Shown here: one piece after another, positions 37,358 through 45,952 of the stretch | How the letters are laid out: the number at the start of each line of letters is the position of its first letter | Position numbering within the stretch: the first letter of the stretch is position 1 | From: CAZYQW01 sp964649825 | Lineage (GTDB): Bacteria; Planctomycetota; B15-G4; JADJEK01 | Assembly (NCBI GenBank): GCA_964649825.1 | Contig: CAZYQW010000045.1 | Location: 1-64,000, forward strand | DNA length: 64,000 nt | Reading direction: 5' to 3' | Made by a program: the position numbers and the translations under genes | The notes under the pieces: model-generated | What the model was told of the DNA's origin: nothing | Seen by the model: the letters and a program-made list of their open reading frames with translations, nothing else | Databases searched by the model: none

Positions 37358-38302
37358 TCACGGTCTCTCGAGTTCCAGCTCGCTGATCTCCGGGTCGAAT
37401 CGAACGTTGACGATCGACACGTGCTCGATCCGCTCCGCGTTGTCCGCGACCGTCGCGTGGACCTCGCTCGGAATCCGGATGCCGTCGACTTCCTGGTACG
37501 CGCCGATCGTCAGCGTCGGCGCGTACGCACCATAGACGTACGGCCGCGACCCCATCAGGAACCGCATTTGGGCCACCTCCGGCTCGTCCCCCATCGTGAT
37601 CCAGAGCTCCGCCACGTCGCCGCAGGTTCCCGCGAACTCGTCCGGCATCGCCGCGCGGAGCTTGTGGTACGTCAAGGTCGCCGGCTGATAATCGGAATAG
37701 CCACCGACCCCGTTCTCGTCCGGCTCGATGTACTTCTGGGGCTCGTACGTCGTGACGGTCGCGACGCCGTCGTACGCCAGCTCGACACCCGCCTTCTGCA
37801 GCAGCCACGGGCCGAGCACGATGAAGACCTCGTTGTAGTAGACGGCTTTCGTGATCGCTTCCCAATGGGCCGATGTCATGACGCTCGGCCCCATCCGCTT
37901 GAAGATGTCGTCGCCGTTCATCACGTACGCGACGTTCTGCGCCTTCCCGTTGGCCGGATCGATCGTCACCTCCTCGACCCGCGCCCGCAGCTCCTCGCCG
38001 CTCCAATCGGTGCGGATCCGGAACTTCTCCCAGAACGCCATCGATGTCCCGCGGACGCTGTGGATGATCCGGTGGTACTCCATCCCCTTGCGCTGATCGA
38101 GCTTCTCGCCCCCCATGCGCTTGACGACCGCCGCGAGCAGCTCGCTCGGATCGACGTCGTCCGACGCCTCGATCGACTCGGAGATCGGATAGGGAACCGT
38201 CGAGCCGACGGCTCCGGTCTCCGTCTTGGAGGCGTCTTGGGCGATCGCGGTCGGGCCGGAGAACGCAAGCAGCAGGCAGGTACGGAGTGCAAACCGGTTC
38301 AT
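37358..38302 (-). CDS. exported protein of unknown function
   Basis: The product has 314 residues with a signal peptide ('MNRFALRTCLLLAFSGPTAIA', with cleavage before 'QDASK'). The ATG at 38302 has AGGAG upstream. The mature part is a mixed alpha/beta domain ('MEYHRIIHSVRGTSMAFWEK', 'VTTYEPQKYIEPDENGVGGY', 'YQEVDGIRIPSEVHATV'). The pattern of amphipathic strands with 'DGIRIPSEV' near the end recalls LolA/LolB-like or DUF-type periplasmic lipid-handling domains. I cannot assign a family. It is separated from the downstream secreted gene by ~220 bases. Confidence 0.75.
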   Translation of the reverse strand: MNRFALRTCLLLAFSGPTAIAQDASKTETGAVGSTVPYPISESIEASDDVDPSELLAAVVKRMGGEKLDQRKGMEYHRIIHSVRGTSMAFWEKFRIRTDWSGEELRARVEEVTIDPANGKAQNVAYVMNGDDIFKRMGPSVMTSAHWEAITKAVYYNEVFIVLGPWLLQKAGVELAYDGVATVTTYEPQKYIEPDENGVGGYSDYQPATLTYHKLRAAMPDEFAGTCGDVAELWITMGDEPEVAQMRFLMGSRPYVYGAYAPTLTIGAYQEVDGIRIPSEVHATVADNAERIEHVSIVNVRFDPEISELELERP

Positions 38303-38382
38303 GACGAGCTCCTGGTCGAGATGCGCCGAAGTCTACCAGATTCCCGGTGCGGTGGAGAGAAGGTGTTGCGACGCGGTCGATG

Positions 38383-39609
38383 TCACTGCGCGTCGACCGC
38401 GTCGATCGAGTCGGCCTCGCTCGGCTTCATGATCTCGCGCAGCAACGTCGTCGCGTACGCGCCGGGCGGCAGCGAGAAATGGAGGATCAAGTCGTTGCCA
38501 TCCGCGCCGACGCTCGCGTCCGATACCGGCACGCGGAGCGGCCGCCGCGCGCCACGCCAACCCGGGGCGAGGCGGAACATGTCGCGCGTGAGTCCGTTGG
38601 CGGCCAGCACCGATTCCTCGATCGCGGCCGCCTCCGCGGTCGGCGTGCCGGAGCGCGGTCCGAACAGCGGCCCGGACGGGCTGATCTCCACCCGCCGGCG
38701 CCGCTCCTCTTCCGCGGCGGGGTCGCCGAGCGCGAAGACAGCGCCGTTGCGATGGAGCCACACGAGCTCCCCTTCGACGAACCGATCGTAGCCATCGAAG
38801 CGACGGCAGAGCACCTGGTTGAAGAGCTCCGACTGGTACGCCGAGCGAAAGAGGTCCACCAGCGCGTGATCGAGGGTTCGGACCGCCACGATCGGCCGGC
38901 CCGGGAAACGGGCGGCCGCGAGCAGCACCCGGCGCTCCCGCGCGTGACCGCCCTCCAGGAGCGCCGCGGCGCGAGCCGCGTCCTTCTCCTCGAGCGCCGC
39001 TCGGGCCGCCTCGCCCTGGTCTCCCGCGATCCCGCCGATGAGCTCCTGGAGAAACGCCCACCCGTCCGAGAGCAGAAGCGCACGACCCAGCCGATGCGTG
39101 TTCCCGGCCCGGCCGAAGCGCTGCTCGCCGAACGAGTTCGGAACCCCGCGCTCGGAGAGGATCGCGAGCGCCTCGCGCGCCGACGCGAGCGCGCCGGCGG
39201 CTGCGTCGCGAATGCGCACGCGGAACCGGTTCCCGGCGAGGTGACCCTTCTTCAACTTGTTGCCGTGGCGCGCGACGTCGAGGACGCGGATGCCGGGCAC
39301 GTCGAGCGCGGCGACGGCGTCGGGATCGACGTGCTCGATCGAGACCCGCTGCACCGTGACCGCGTCCGCGTCCTTCAGCCCCGCGTACCCCACGCGGTCC
39401 GGCGACGCGCCGAGGGCACGCGAGAGACGCCGCGCGGCCTCGTGCGTCGAGAGTCCGCGTTTCTCGATCGTGCACATGACGTGGTCGCCGGTGCCCGACG
39501 CGGGATAGAGCGGAATCTCCTCGACGCAGAAGTCCTCGGGAACCGCTCGGATCCGGCCGCCGACCCCCGCGACGTCCGTGGTGACGTACGGCAGCCGGAC
39601 GCGACTCAC
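38383..39609 (-). CDS. truD: tRNA pseudouridine(13) synthase TruD
   Basis: The product has 408 residues from a GTG at 39609 that overlaps the nadK stop (GTGA). The TruD signature with the catalytic Asp is 'VGYAGLKDADAVTVQ'. Also present are 'EDFCVEEIPLYPASGTGDH', 'RHGNKLKKGHLAGNRFRV' and 'GVPNSFGEQRFG'. It isomerises U13 in tRNA-Glu and others. The insertion domain at ~170-300 is of normal size. Confidence 0.94.
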   Translation of the reverse strand: MSRVRLPYVTTDVAGVGGRIRAVPEDFCVEEIPLYPASGTGDHVMCTIEKRGLSTHEAARRLSRALGASPDRVGYAGLKDADAVTVQRVSIEHVDPDAVAALDVPGIRVLDVARHGNKLKKGHLAGNRFRVRIRDAAAGALASAREALAILSERGVPNSFGEQRFGRAGNTHRLGRALLLSDGWAFLQELIGGIAGDQGEAARAALEEKDAARAAALLEGGHARERRVLLAAARFPGRPIVAVRTLDHALVDLFRSAYQSELFNQVLCRRFDGYDRFVEGELVWLHRNGAVFALGDPAAEEERRRRVEISPSGPLFGPRSGTPTAEAAAIEESVLAANGLTRDMFRLAPGWRGARRPLRVPVSDASVGADGNDLILHFSLPPGAYATTLLREIMKPSEADSIDAVDAQ

Positions 39610-40478
39610 ACCGGCCCCGGCGACGAACCGTCCTCGCTCGGGAACGGAACGGATCCACCCCAGCGGAACTTCTCGCGCAGCGTCTGGAAGAACGTCCGTT
39701 CGACGATCGAGACGAATCGAACCGTGTCGGCCGCGCGCTGCACCCAGAGACACTCGCCGGAGCGGAGCTTCACGGTGCGCTGTCCGTCCAGCGACAGGAG
39801 GGCGGAGCGCCGGTATCGGGGCACGACCCGGATGGTGAGCACGCGGCCCGCGTCCAACACGAGCGGACGGCTGGAGAGCGTGTGAGGCGCCAGCGGCGTG
39901 ACCAGGATCGACTTCGATCCCGGCTCGACGACCGGCCCGCCCGCCGCGAGCGAGTGCGCGGTCGAGCCGAGCGGCGTCGAGATGATCAGACCGTCGCCGC
40001 GATAGCGCGCGACGTCCTGGCCGTCGACTTGAAGGTCGAGCGCGAGCATCCGCGCCGGCGTGCGAGCCGTGACGACCGCGTCGTTGACCGCGCGGCCCAC
40101 CGGCGCGCGGCGGCCGTCGCGCTCGAGGTCGCACGCCAGCACGAAACGGTCGACGAGCTTCCCTTCGCCCGCGAAGAGTCGTTCGAGGTACGGGCGGCAG
40201 TTCGACGGTTCGAGCTCGGCGAGGAACCCGAAATGCCCGAGGCGGATGCCGATCAGGGGGATGTCGCGACCCTCCATCCGTACGGAGGTCGCGAGGATCG
40301 CGCCGTCGCCGCCGAGGATCACGATGAGGTCGGCGTCGCCGGGATCGAGCTGTTCGAAGTCGCCGCAGACGCCGACGACGTCGACCCGCTCCTTCACCCA
40401 GGGCAGCAGGTCTTGAATCGCGGACTGGACGCGCGGGTTCCGAGCGTCGCCGACCAAGTAGACGCGAGACCGCTTCAC
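39606..40478 (-). CDS. nadK: NAD kinase
   Basis: The product has 290 residues. The catalytic motif is 'LIVILGGDGAILATSVRM'. The glycine-rich motif is 'YRGDGLIISTPLGSTAHSLA', with 'GGPVVEP' next. It phosphorylates NAD to NADP, which IspC-type MEP steps need. The ATG at 40478 lies 13 bases after the dxs stop. The Asn of the usual 'N.G.LGFL' loop is Arg here ('IGIRLGHFGFLAEL'). Confidence 0.94.
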   Translation of the reverse strand: MKRSRVYLVGDARNPRVQSAIQDLLPWVKERVDVVGVCGDFEQLDPGDADLIVILGGDGAILATSVRMEGRDIPLIGIRLGHFGFLAELEPSNCRPYLERLFAGEGKLVDRFVLACDLERDGRRAPVGRAVNDAVVTARTPARMLALDLQVDGQDVARYRGDGLIISTPLGSTAHSLAAGGPVVEPGSKSILVTPLAPHTLSSRPLVLDAGRVLTIRVVPRYRRSALLSLDGQRTVKLRSGECLWVQRAADTVRFVSIVERTFFQTLREKFRWGGSVPFPSEDGSSPGPV

Positions 40479-40491
40479 GTCGAGTTCGGGC

Positions 40492-42486
40492 CTACGCCAG
40501 CCGGGCGAGAACCGTGCGCACGATGTCGTCCACCGTCAAGCCGGCATCCTCGAGCGCCTCGGAACGCGTGGCGTGCTCGATCAGCCGGTCGGGGATGCCG
40601 ATCGGGACGACCTTGCCCGCGTTGCGGCCGAGGAGCGCGAACGCCTCGAGCACCGCGGAACCGAAGCCGCCCATCACCTGGTGTTCCTCCACGGTCACCA
40701 GGACCCGCGTCTTGTCGGCGAACGCGATCAGCGTGTCGAGGTCGAGCGGCTTGACGAACCGAGCGTTGATCACGGCCGCATCGACGCCGTGCTCGGCGAG
40801 CCGCTTCGCCGCGTCGAGCGCCGTGTACGCGAACGGACCGAGCGCCACGATCGTGGCGTCCGTGCCGTCCTTCAATACCTCGGAGCGACCGACTTCGAGC
40901 GGCGCGCGCGAGATCTCGACGTCGGCGCAGTTGCCGCGCGGATACCGCATGAAAAACGGGTGCTCCTGGGAAAGCCCGAGGTCGAGCATCGCCGTGAGCT
41001 CGGACGCGTCCTTCGGCGAACAGATCACGGCCGACGGGAACGTGCGGAGGTACGCGATGTCGTAGCACCCGTTGTGGGATGGACCGTCCTGCCCGACGAG
41101 ACCGCCGCGGTCGAGGCAGAAGACGACCGGGAGGTCCTGGAGGATCGCCTCCTGGAACACCTGGTCGTAACCGCGCTGCAGGAACGTCGAGTAGATCGCG
41201 CAGATCGGCTTCGCGCCGCCCTTGCTGAGCCCGCCCGCGAAGGCGACGGCGTGCTGCTCGGTGATCCCGGTGTCGTGGAAGCGGTCCGGGAACCGCGCGG
41301 CGAACTCCGTCAACCCGGTTCCGTCCGGCATCGCGGCGGTGATCGCGACCACGCGCGGATCCCGTTCGGCCGCCGCGATCGCGGCGCGGCCGAACGCCTT
41401 GGTGAAGCTGACCTTCGGCTTGCGCTTCGACGTCTCGATCTCCTGCTTGGAGACGATGCCGTCGGGCGAATTGAAACCCGGCAGCGTGTCGCCGGCGTTG
41501 ACCGCGTGCAGGAACCGCGTGTCCTTGCCCGTCGGCTCGAGCCCGCGTCCTTTCTTCGTGACCACGTGCAGCAGCGTCACGCCCTCGAGATCCTTCAGCT
41601 TCTCGAGCTGGTCGATCAGCAGCCCGGTGTCGTGCCCGTCGATCGGGCCGTAGTAACGGAACCCGAGCTCCTCGAAGAGGTGGCCCGGCGCGATCGCGGC
41701 CTTCACCGCATCGACCATGTCGACGAGGTTCTTGTCGAGCTTCTCGCCGAACGGAACCGACCGCAGCAGCGCGTGGAACCGCTCCTTCGCGCCGGTGTAG
41801 ATCGGCGCCGCCCGGAGGCGGTTCAAGTAGGAGGCGAGCGAGCCGACCGTCTTGGAGATCGACATCTCGTTGTCGTTGAGGATGACGAGGACGTTGCGGC
41901 CGAGCTGGTCGGCGTAGTTCAACCCTTCGAGCGCGACGCCCGCCCCGAGGCCCGAGTCGCCGACGAGGCAGACCACGCGGCGCTCGCGACCGAGGACGCC
42001 GTCCGCCGCCGCGATGCCGAGCCCCATGGAGATCGCGGTACCCGCGTGACCGCTCCGCATGACGTCGGTCGGCGACTCCGCGGGGTGGGGATAGCCCGAC
42101 ACCCCGTCCTTGGAGCGCAGCGTATGGAACCGATCGAGGCGTCCCGTGAGCAGCTTGTGCGGATAGCACTGATGCCCCACGTCGATCACGAGGGAGTCGT
42201 GCTCGAAGTCGAACACGTAGTGCAGCGCGATCGTCAGCTCCACGACGCCGAAGTTCGAACCGAGATGACCGCCCGTGGTGCACACCACGTCGATGATGCT
42301 CTGGCGGACCTCGGCCGCGAGCGTGGCCAGCTCCGTGCGATCGAGCGCGCACACGTCCACGTGGGTGCGGATGCGCGGAAGGATCGGCGGCGCCATGCGC
42401 CGGAGCAAGGACGCATCGGCCGTAGAGGGGCCGTCGTCACGTTCGGGCAGAGGGGCGTCCGCGGAGAGGCTGATGGAGTTCGACAT
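40492..42486 (-). CDS. dxs: 1-deoxy-D-xylulose-5-phosphate synthase
   Basis: The product has 664 residues from the ATG at 42486; an ATG at 42453 is an alternative. It makes DXP from pyruvate and glyceraldehyde 3-phosphate with thiamin diphosphate, the first MEP step. Seen are 'TTGGHLGSNFGVVELTIALH', 'FDVGHQ'-type 'VIDVGHQCYPHKLLTGR', 'LVGDSGLGAGVALEGLNYA' with 'LNDNEMSIS' (ThDP/Mg site), and the catalytic Glu in 'DTGITEQHAVAFAGGLS'. It follows ispA by 25 bases, so the first step and the prenyl transferase are co-transcribed. Confidence 0.96.
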   Translation of the reverse strand: MSNSISLSADAPLPERDDGPSTADASLLRRMAPPILPRIRTHVDVCALDRTELATLAAEVRQSIIDVVCTTGGHLGSNFGVVELTIALHYVFDFEHDSLVIDVGHQCYPHKLLTGRLDRFHTLRSKDGVSGYPHPAESPTDVMRSGHAGTAISMGLGIAAADGVLGRERRVVCLVGDSGLGAGVALEGLNYADQLGRNVLVILNDNEMSISKTVGSLASYLNRLRAAPIYTGAKERFHALLRSVPFGEKLDKNLVDMVDAVKAAIAPGHLFEELGFRYYGPIDGHDTGLLIDQLEKLKDLEGVTLLHVVTKKGRGLEPTGKDTRFLHAVNAGDTLPGFNSPDGIVSKQEIETSKRKPKVSFTKAFGRAAIAAAERDPRVVAITAAMPDGTGLTEFAARFPDRFHDTGITEQHAVAFAGGLSKGGAKPICAIYSTFLQRGYDQVFQEAILQDLPVVFCLDRGGLVGQDGPSHNGCYDIAYLRTFPSAVICSPKDASELTAMLDLGLSQEHPFFMRYPRGNCADVEISRAPLEVGRSEVLKDGTDATIVALGPFAYTALDAAKRLAEHGVDAAVINARFVKPLDLDTLIAFADKTRVLVTVEEHQVMGGFGSAVLEAFALLGRNAGKVVPIGIPDRLIEHATRSEALEDAGLTVDDIVRTVLARLA

Positions 42487-42511
42487 AGTCCAGCACTCGG
42501 CTCCCGTCGGA

Positions 42512-43387
42512 TCAGTGCGAACGTTGCAACATAGTTCGCGCAAGCTCTTGAATCAACTCGGCTTTCGGAAGCTCCGCGCAAAGCCCGATCGCGGCCTCCG
42601 TCCGCCCCCCCGCCTCGGCGGCGGCGACCTCCTCGCCGAGTCGGTCGACGAGCGTCGCCTTGCCGCGGGCCCGGTCCTTTCCGGCCGCCTTGCCAAGCCG
42701 CTCGGTCGAGGACCGCCGGTCGAGAAGGTCGTCCACGATTTGAAACGCGATTCCGAGCTCCATTCCGACCCGCCCCAGGATCTCCAGGTCCCGTTCGTCC
42801 GCGCCGCCGCAGTGTCCACCCATCTCGAACGCCGCCTGGAAGAGCGCGGCCGTCTTGCGCTCGTCGATCGACCGGATCGCGGTGGCGTCGAGCTCGCGCC
42901 CCTCGGCCGCGAGGTCGTCGACCTGTCCACCGACCATTCCGAGCGCGCCCGCCCTGCGCGCCAGGGTCCGCACGGCCACCACCGCGATCGACGCCGGCAG
43001 CTCGGTGGCGAGGACCGAGAACGCGTGGGTCAAGAGGGCGTCGCCGGCCAGGACGGCCAGCGCCTCGTCGTATGCCCGGTGGACGGTCGGCCGGCCGCGG
43101 CGCAGGTCGTCATCGTCCATGCATGGCAGGTCGTCGTGGATCAGCGAGTAGGTGTGGACCATCTCGATCGCGGCGGCGGCCGGACCCGCGCGCTCGACGT
43201 CGCCCCCGACCGCGGTCGCGCCGAGCAGGACGCAGACGGGCCGGAGTCGCTTGCCGCCGCCGAAGACCGCGTAGCGCATCGCCTGGTGCAACCGGACCGG
43301 CGCGGCCGACTCGGCCGGCAGCCACCGATCGAGAGCCGCGTCGACGTCCTGGCGCGCGCGAACGAGGAAGTCCGCGAACTCCGTCAT
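42512..43387 (-). CDS. ispA: polyprenyl (farnesyl/geranylgeranyl) diphosphate synthase
   Basis: The product has 291 residues. The first Asp-rich motif is 'LIHDDLPCMDDDDLRRGRP', in the form used by short-chain bacterial IspA. The second is 'FQIVDDLLD'. 'VFGGGKRLRPVCVLLGA' is the usual IPP-binding start. Chain length cannot be fixed from sequence, but farnesyl is most likely. The ATG at 43387 overlaps the ymdB stop (ATGA). Confidence 0.94.
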   Translation of the reverse strand: MTEFADFLVRARQDVDAALDRWLPAESAAPVRLHQAMRYAVFGGGKRLRPVCVLLGATAVGGDVERAGPAAAAIEMVHTYSLIHDDLPCMDDDDLRRGRPTVHRAYDEALAVLAGDALLTHAFSVLATELPASIAVVAVRTLARRAGALGMVGGQVDDLAAEGRELDATAIRSIDERKTAALFQAAFEMGGHCGGADERDLEILGRVGMELGIAFQIVDDLLDRRSSTERLGKAAGKDRARGKATLVDRLGEEVAAAEAGGRTEAAIGLCAELPKAELIQELARTMLQRSH

Positions 43388-44169
43388 TCGCGCACCTCGA
43401 TCCGCTCGGCCTCGACGCAGCGACCGGACCGCGCGTCGACGGTGAAGACCGCGGCTCCGATGCGAACGTCGCCGGTCGCGACGTCGAACCGCGCCGGCAT
43501 GCCGGTGGTGAAACGGGTCAAGACGCGATCGGTGCGCCGGCCGAGCACCGAATCGTGCGGCCCGGTCATGCCGACGTCGGTGATGTAGCCCGTTCCGCCG
43601 GGGAGGATCTGGATGTCGGCGGTCGGGACGTGCGTATGGGTCCCGAAGACCACCGACGCCCGACCGTCGAGGTGGCGGCCCATCGCCACCTTCTCGGACG
43701 TCGCCTCGCCGTGCATGTCGACCACGATCACCGGCGTCTTCGACTTCACGGCCTCGATCGCGAGGTCGACCGCCGCGAAGGGGCAGTCGATCGGCGGCAT
43801 GAAGACACGTCCGATCACGTGGAGCACGGCGACGTCGATCCCTCGGCGCGTCGGGAGGACCGTGCGGCCGCGTCCTGGAACGCTCTTGTGGAAGTTCGCG
43901 GCGCGGACGAAGCGTGCGTCGTTTTCGAGCAGTCCGCGGGTCTCCGGTTTGCGGAAGACGTGGTCCCCGCACGTGATCACGTCGACGCCCGCCTGGAACA
44001 GGGCGCTCGCGTCGCCGGCCGAGATTCCGGAGCCCTGGGTCACGTTCTCGGCGTTGGCGACGACGAAGTCCACGTCGAGCTCGGCGACCACCGACTTCAA
44101 TCGTTGGCGCAGGATGTCGCGACCAGGCGCGCCGACGACGTCGCCGATCGTCAGGATGCGTAGATCCAA
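43384..44169 (-). CDS. ymdB: YmdB-family metallophosphoesterase (cyclic nucleotide phosphodiesterase-like)
   Basis: The product has 261 residues. The family's N-terminus 'LRILTIGDVVGAPGRDILR' sets the start near a TTG at 44169, since no ATG lies in the right place. Metal-binding motifs are 'VVANAENVTQGSGI', 'DVITCGDHVFRKPE', 'VIVVDMHGEATSEKVAMG' and 'VFGTHTHVPTADIQIL'. It is the TIGR00282-type enzyme that acts on 2',3'-cAMP in Bacillus. The neighbour rny (117 bases upstream) is conserved in many phyla, which links both to RNA turnover. Confidence 0.92.
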   Translation of the reverse strand: MDLRILTIGDVVGAPGRDILRQRLKSVVAELDVDFVVANAENVTQGSGISAGDASALFQAGVDVITCGDHVFRKPETRGLLENDARFVRAANFHKSVPGRGRTVLPTRRGIDVAVLHVIGRVFMPPIDCPFAAVDLAIEAVKSKTPVIVVDMHGEATSEKVAMGRHLDGRASVVFGTHTHVPTADIQILPGGTGYITDVGMTGPHDSVLGRRTDRVLTRFTTGMPARFDVATGDVRIGAAVFTVDARSGRCVEAERIEVRE

Positions 44170-44285
44170 AGAAAATCCCGTCCGGCTCCACGCGATTCGT
44201 GGAGGCTGCTCAGCGCGGGGTCGATGCATGCGCGGTCCGCGATGCACGCTGCCCGTGGGTTTCGGAAGAACGTTCGGTTCTACCA

Positions 44286-45824
44286 TCAACGGGCGTAGTC
44301 CGTCACCCTCGTCTCGCGGATGACGGTGACCCGAATCTCGCCCGAGTAGTCGAGCTCCTCCTCGATGCGACGAGCGATCTCGCGGGCCTGAACGACGGCG
44401 CGATCGTCGTCGATCTTCGCGGCGTCGACGATCACCCGGATCTCCCGCCCGGCCTGGATGGCGAACGCGTTGTCGACGCCCGGGAACGACGCGGCCAGCT
44501 CCTCGAGCCGCTCCAGGCGCTGGATGTACCGTTCCATCGTGTCACGCCGGGCTCCGGGACGCGCGGCGGAGATCGAGTCCGCCACCTGCGCGATCACTCC
44601 GTAGATCGACTCGAACGGCACGTCGTAGTGGTGCGCGGCGATCGCGTTGATCACCTCGGGACGTTCGTTGCAGCGGCGCGCGAGGTCCGCCCCGATCGAC
44701 GGATGTCCCCCCTCGAGTTCATGATCGATCGATTTGCCGATGTCGTGGAAGAGGCCGCAACGCTTCGCGAGGCGCGGGTTCAACCCCATCTCCCCCGCGA
44801 TCGCGGCCGCGAGGTACGAGACCTCGACCGCATGCTGGAGCTGGTTCTGTCCGTACGACGTCCGATACTTCAGACGGCCGAGGCAGTACTGGATCCGCGG
44901 ATCGACGCGCGGCACGTCGAGCTCGTGCAGCACCTTTCGGCCCGTCTGTCGAATGTCGTCCTCGACCTCGCGCCGCGTCTGCGCCACGACCTCCTCGATG
45001 CGACCCGGGTGGATGCGCCCGTCCTCGATCAACCGTTCGATCGCCTGGCGCGCGACCTCGCGCCGCACGTTCTCGAAGCAGGAGACCACGACGACGCCCG
45101 GCGTGTCATCGATGATGAGATCGACGCCCGCGCATTGCTCGAGCGTGCGGATGTTCCGGCCCTCTCGCCCGATGAGGCGCCCCTTCCAATCATCGTCGGG
45201 CAGCTTGATGGTCACGGCGGTCGAGTCGGACGTCAGTTTGATCGCCATCCGCTGAAGCGCGTGCTCGAGCACCTTCTGCGCGTGGCGCTCCGCCTCCTCC
45301 TCGAACCGCTCCTGGCTCTTGCGGATCCGCTCGGCCGTCTCGGCGCGAAGCTCGTCCTCGATCGCGTGGAGCGCGCGCTCGGCCGCCTCCTCGTGGGAGA
45401 GTCCCGCCGTCACCAGAAGCTCTTCCTTGGCCCGCGCCACGAGCGACTCGGCCTCGGCGCGCAGCGCGTCGGCGTCCTCCTGCCGGTGGCGCGCGTGCTC
45501 CTCGAGCTCGCCGATCCGCTCCTCACGCCGGTCGAGCTGCTCGAGCTTGCGATCGAACGCGGCCTCCTTCGCCGACAGCCGATTCTCGCGATCCCGCCAG
45601 TCGGCGCGCCGGCCCTCGTCGCGGCGGTCCCATTCGATTCGCCGCCGGTTCTCCTCCTCGCGAACGCGGTCCTCGGAGTCGCGCGCGATCCGGTCCGCCT
45701 CGCGCCGCGCGGTCGCGATCACTTCGTCGGCTCGCCGCACGAGACGCGAACGCATGACGTACAGCGCGAGCAGGCACGCGCCCGCGCCGACGATCAGCCC
45801 GCCCGAGGCGGAGACGTAGTCCAT
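44286..45824 (-). CDS. rny: ribonuclease Y
   Basis: The product has 512 residues, the expected length. One N-terminal membrane helix (~4-24, 'VSASGGLIVGAGACLLALYV') is followed by a long charged coiled coil (~28-190). A KH domain follows ('WKGRLIGREGRNIRTLEQ', ~215), then an HD domain with 'GLFHDIGKSIDHELEGGH' and 'AAHHYDVPFESIYGVIAQVA'. It is the membrane-bound endonuclease that starts mRNA decay. The ATG at 45824 has GGAG upstream. Confidence 0.96.
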   Translation of the reverse strand: MDYVSASGGLIVGAGACLLALYVMRSRLVRRADEVIATARREADRIARDSEDRVREEENRRRIEWDRRDEGRRADWRDRENRLSAKEAAFDRKLEQLDRREERIGELEEHARHRQEDADALRAEAESLVARAKEELLVTAGLSHEEAAERALHAIEDELRAETAERIRKSQERFEEEAERHAQKVLEHALQRMAIKLTSDSTAVTIKLPDDDWKGRLIGREGRNIRTLEQCAGVDLIIDDTPGVVVVSCFENVRREVARQAIERLIEDGRIHPGRIEEVVAQTRREVEDDIRQTGRKVLHELDVPRVDPRIQYCLGRLKYRTSYGQNQLQHAVEVSYLAAAIAGEMGLNPRLAKRCGLFHDIGKSIDHELEGGHPSIGADLARRCNERPEVINAIAAHHYDVPFESIYGVIAQVADSISAARPGARRDTMERYIQRLERLEELAASFPGVDNAFAIQAGREIRVIVDAAKIDDDRAVVQAREIARRIEEELDYSGEIRVTVIRETRVTDYAR

Positions 45825-45952
45825 CGCATCTCCTCGAGTATCGCGTCGATCATAGAGAGGAAGGCGTTTCGGCCGGCGCGAGACTCTACGTTCTGATCGG
45901 ACGTTCCCACGGCGGGGTTGAGCCGAACCGCTGGAGTCCAGCCCGGGCCGGA

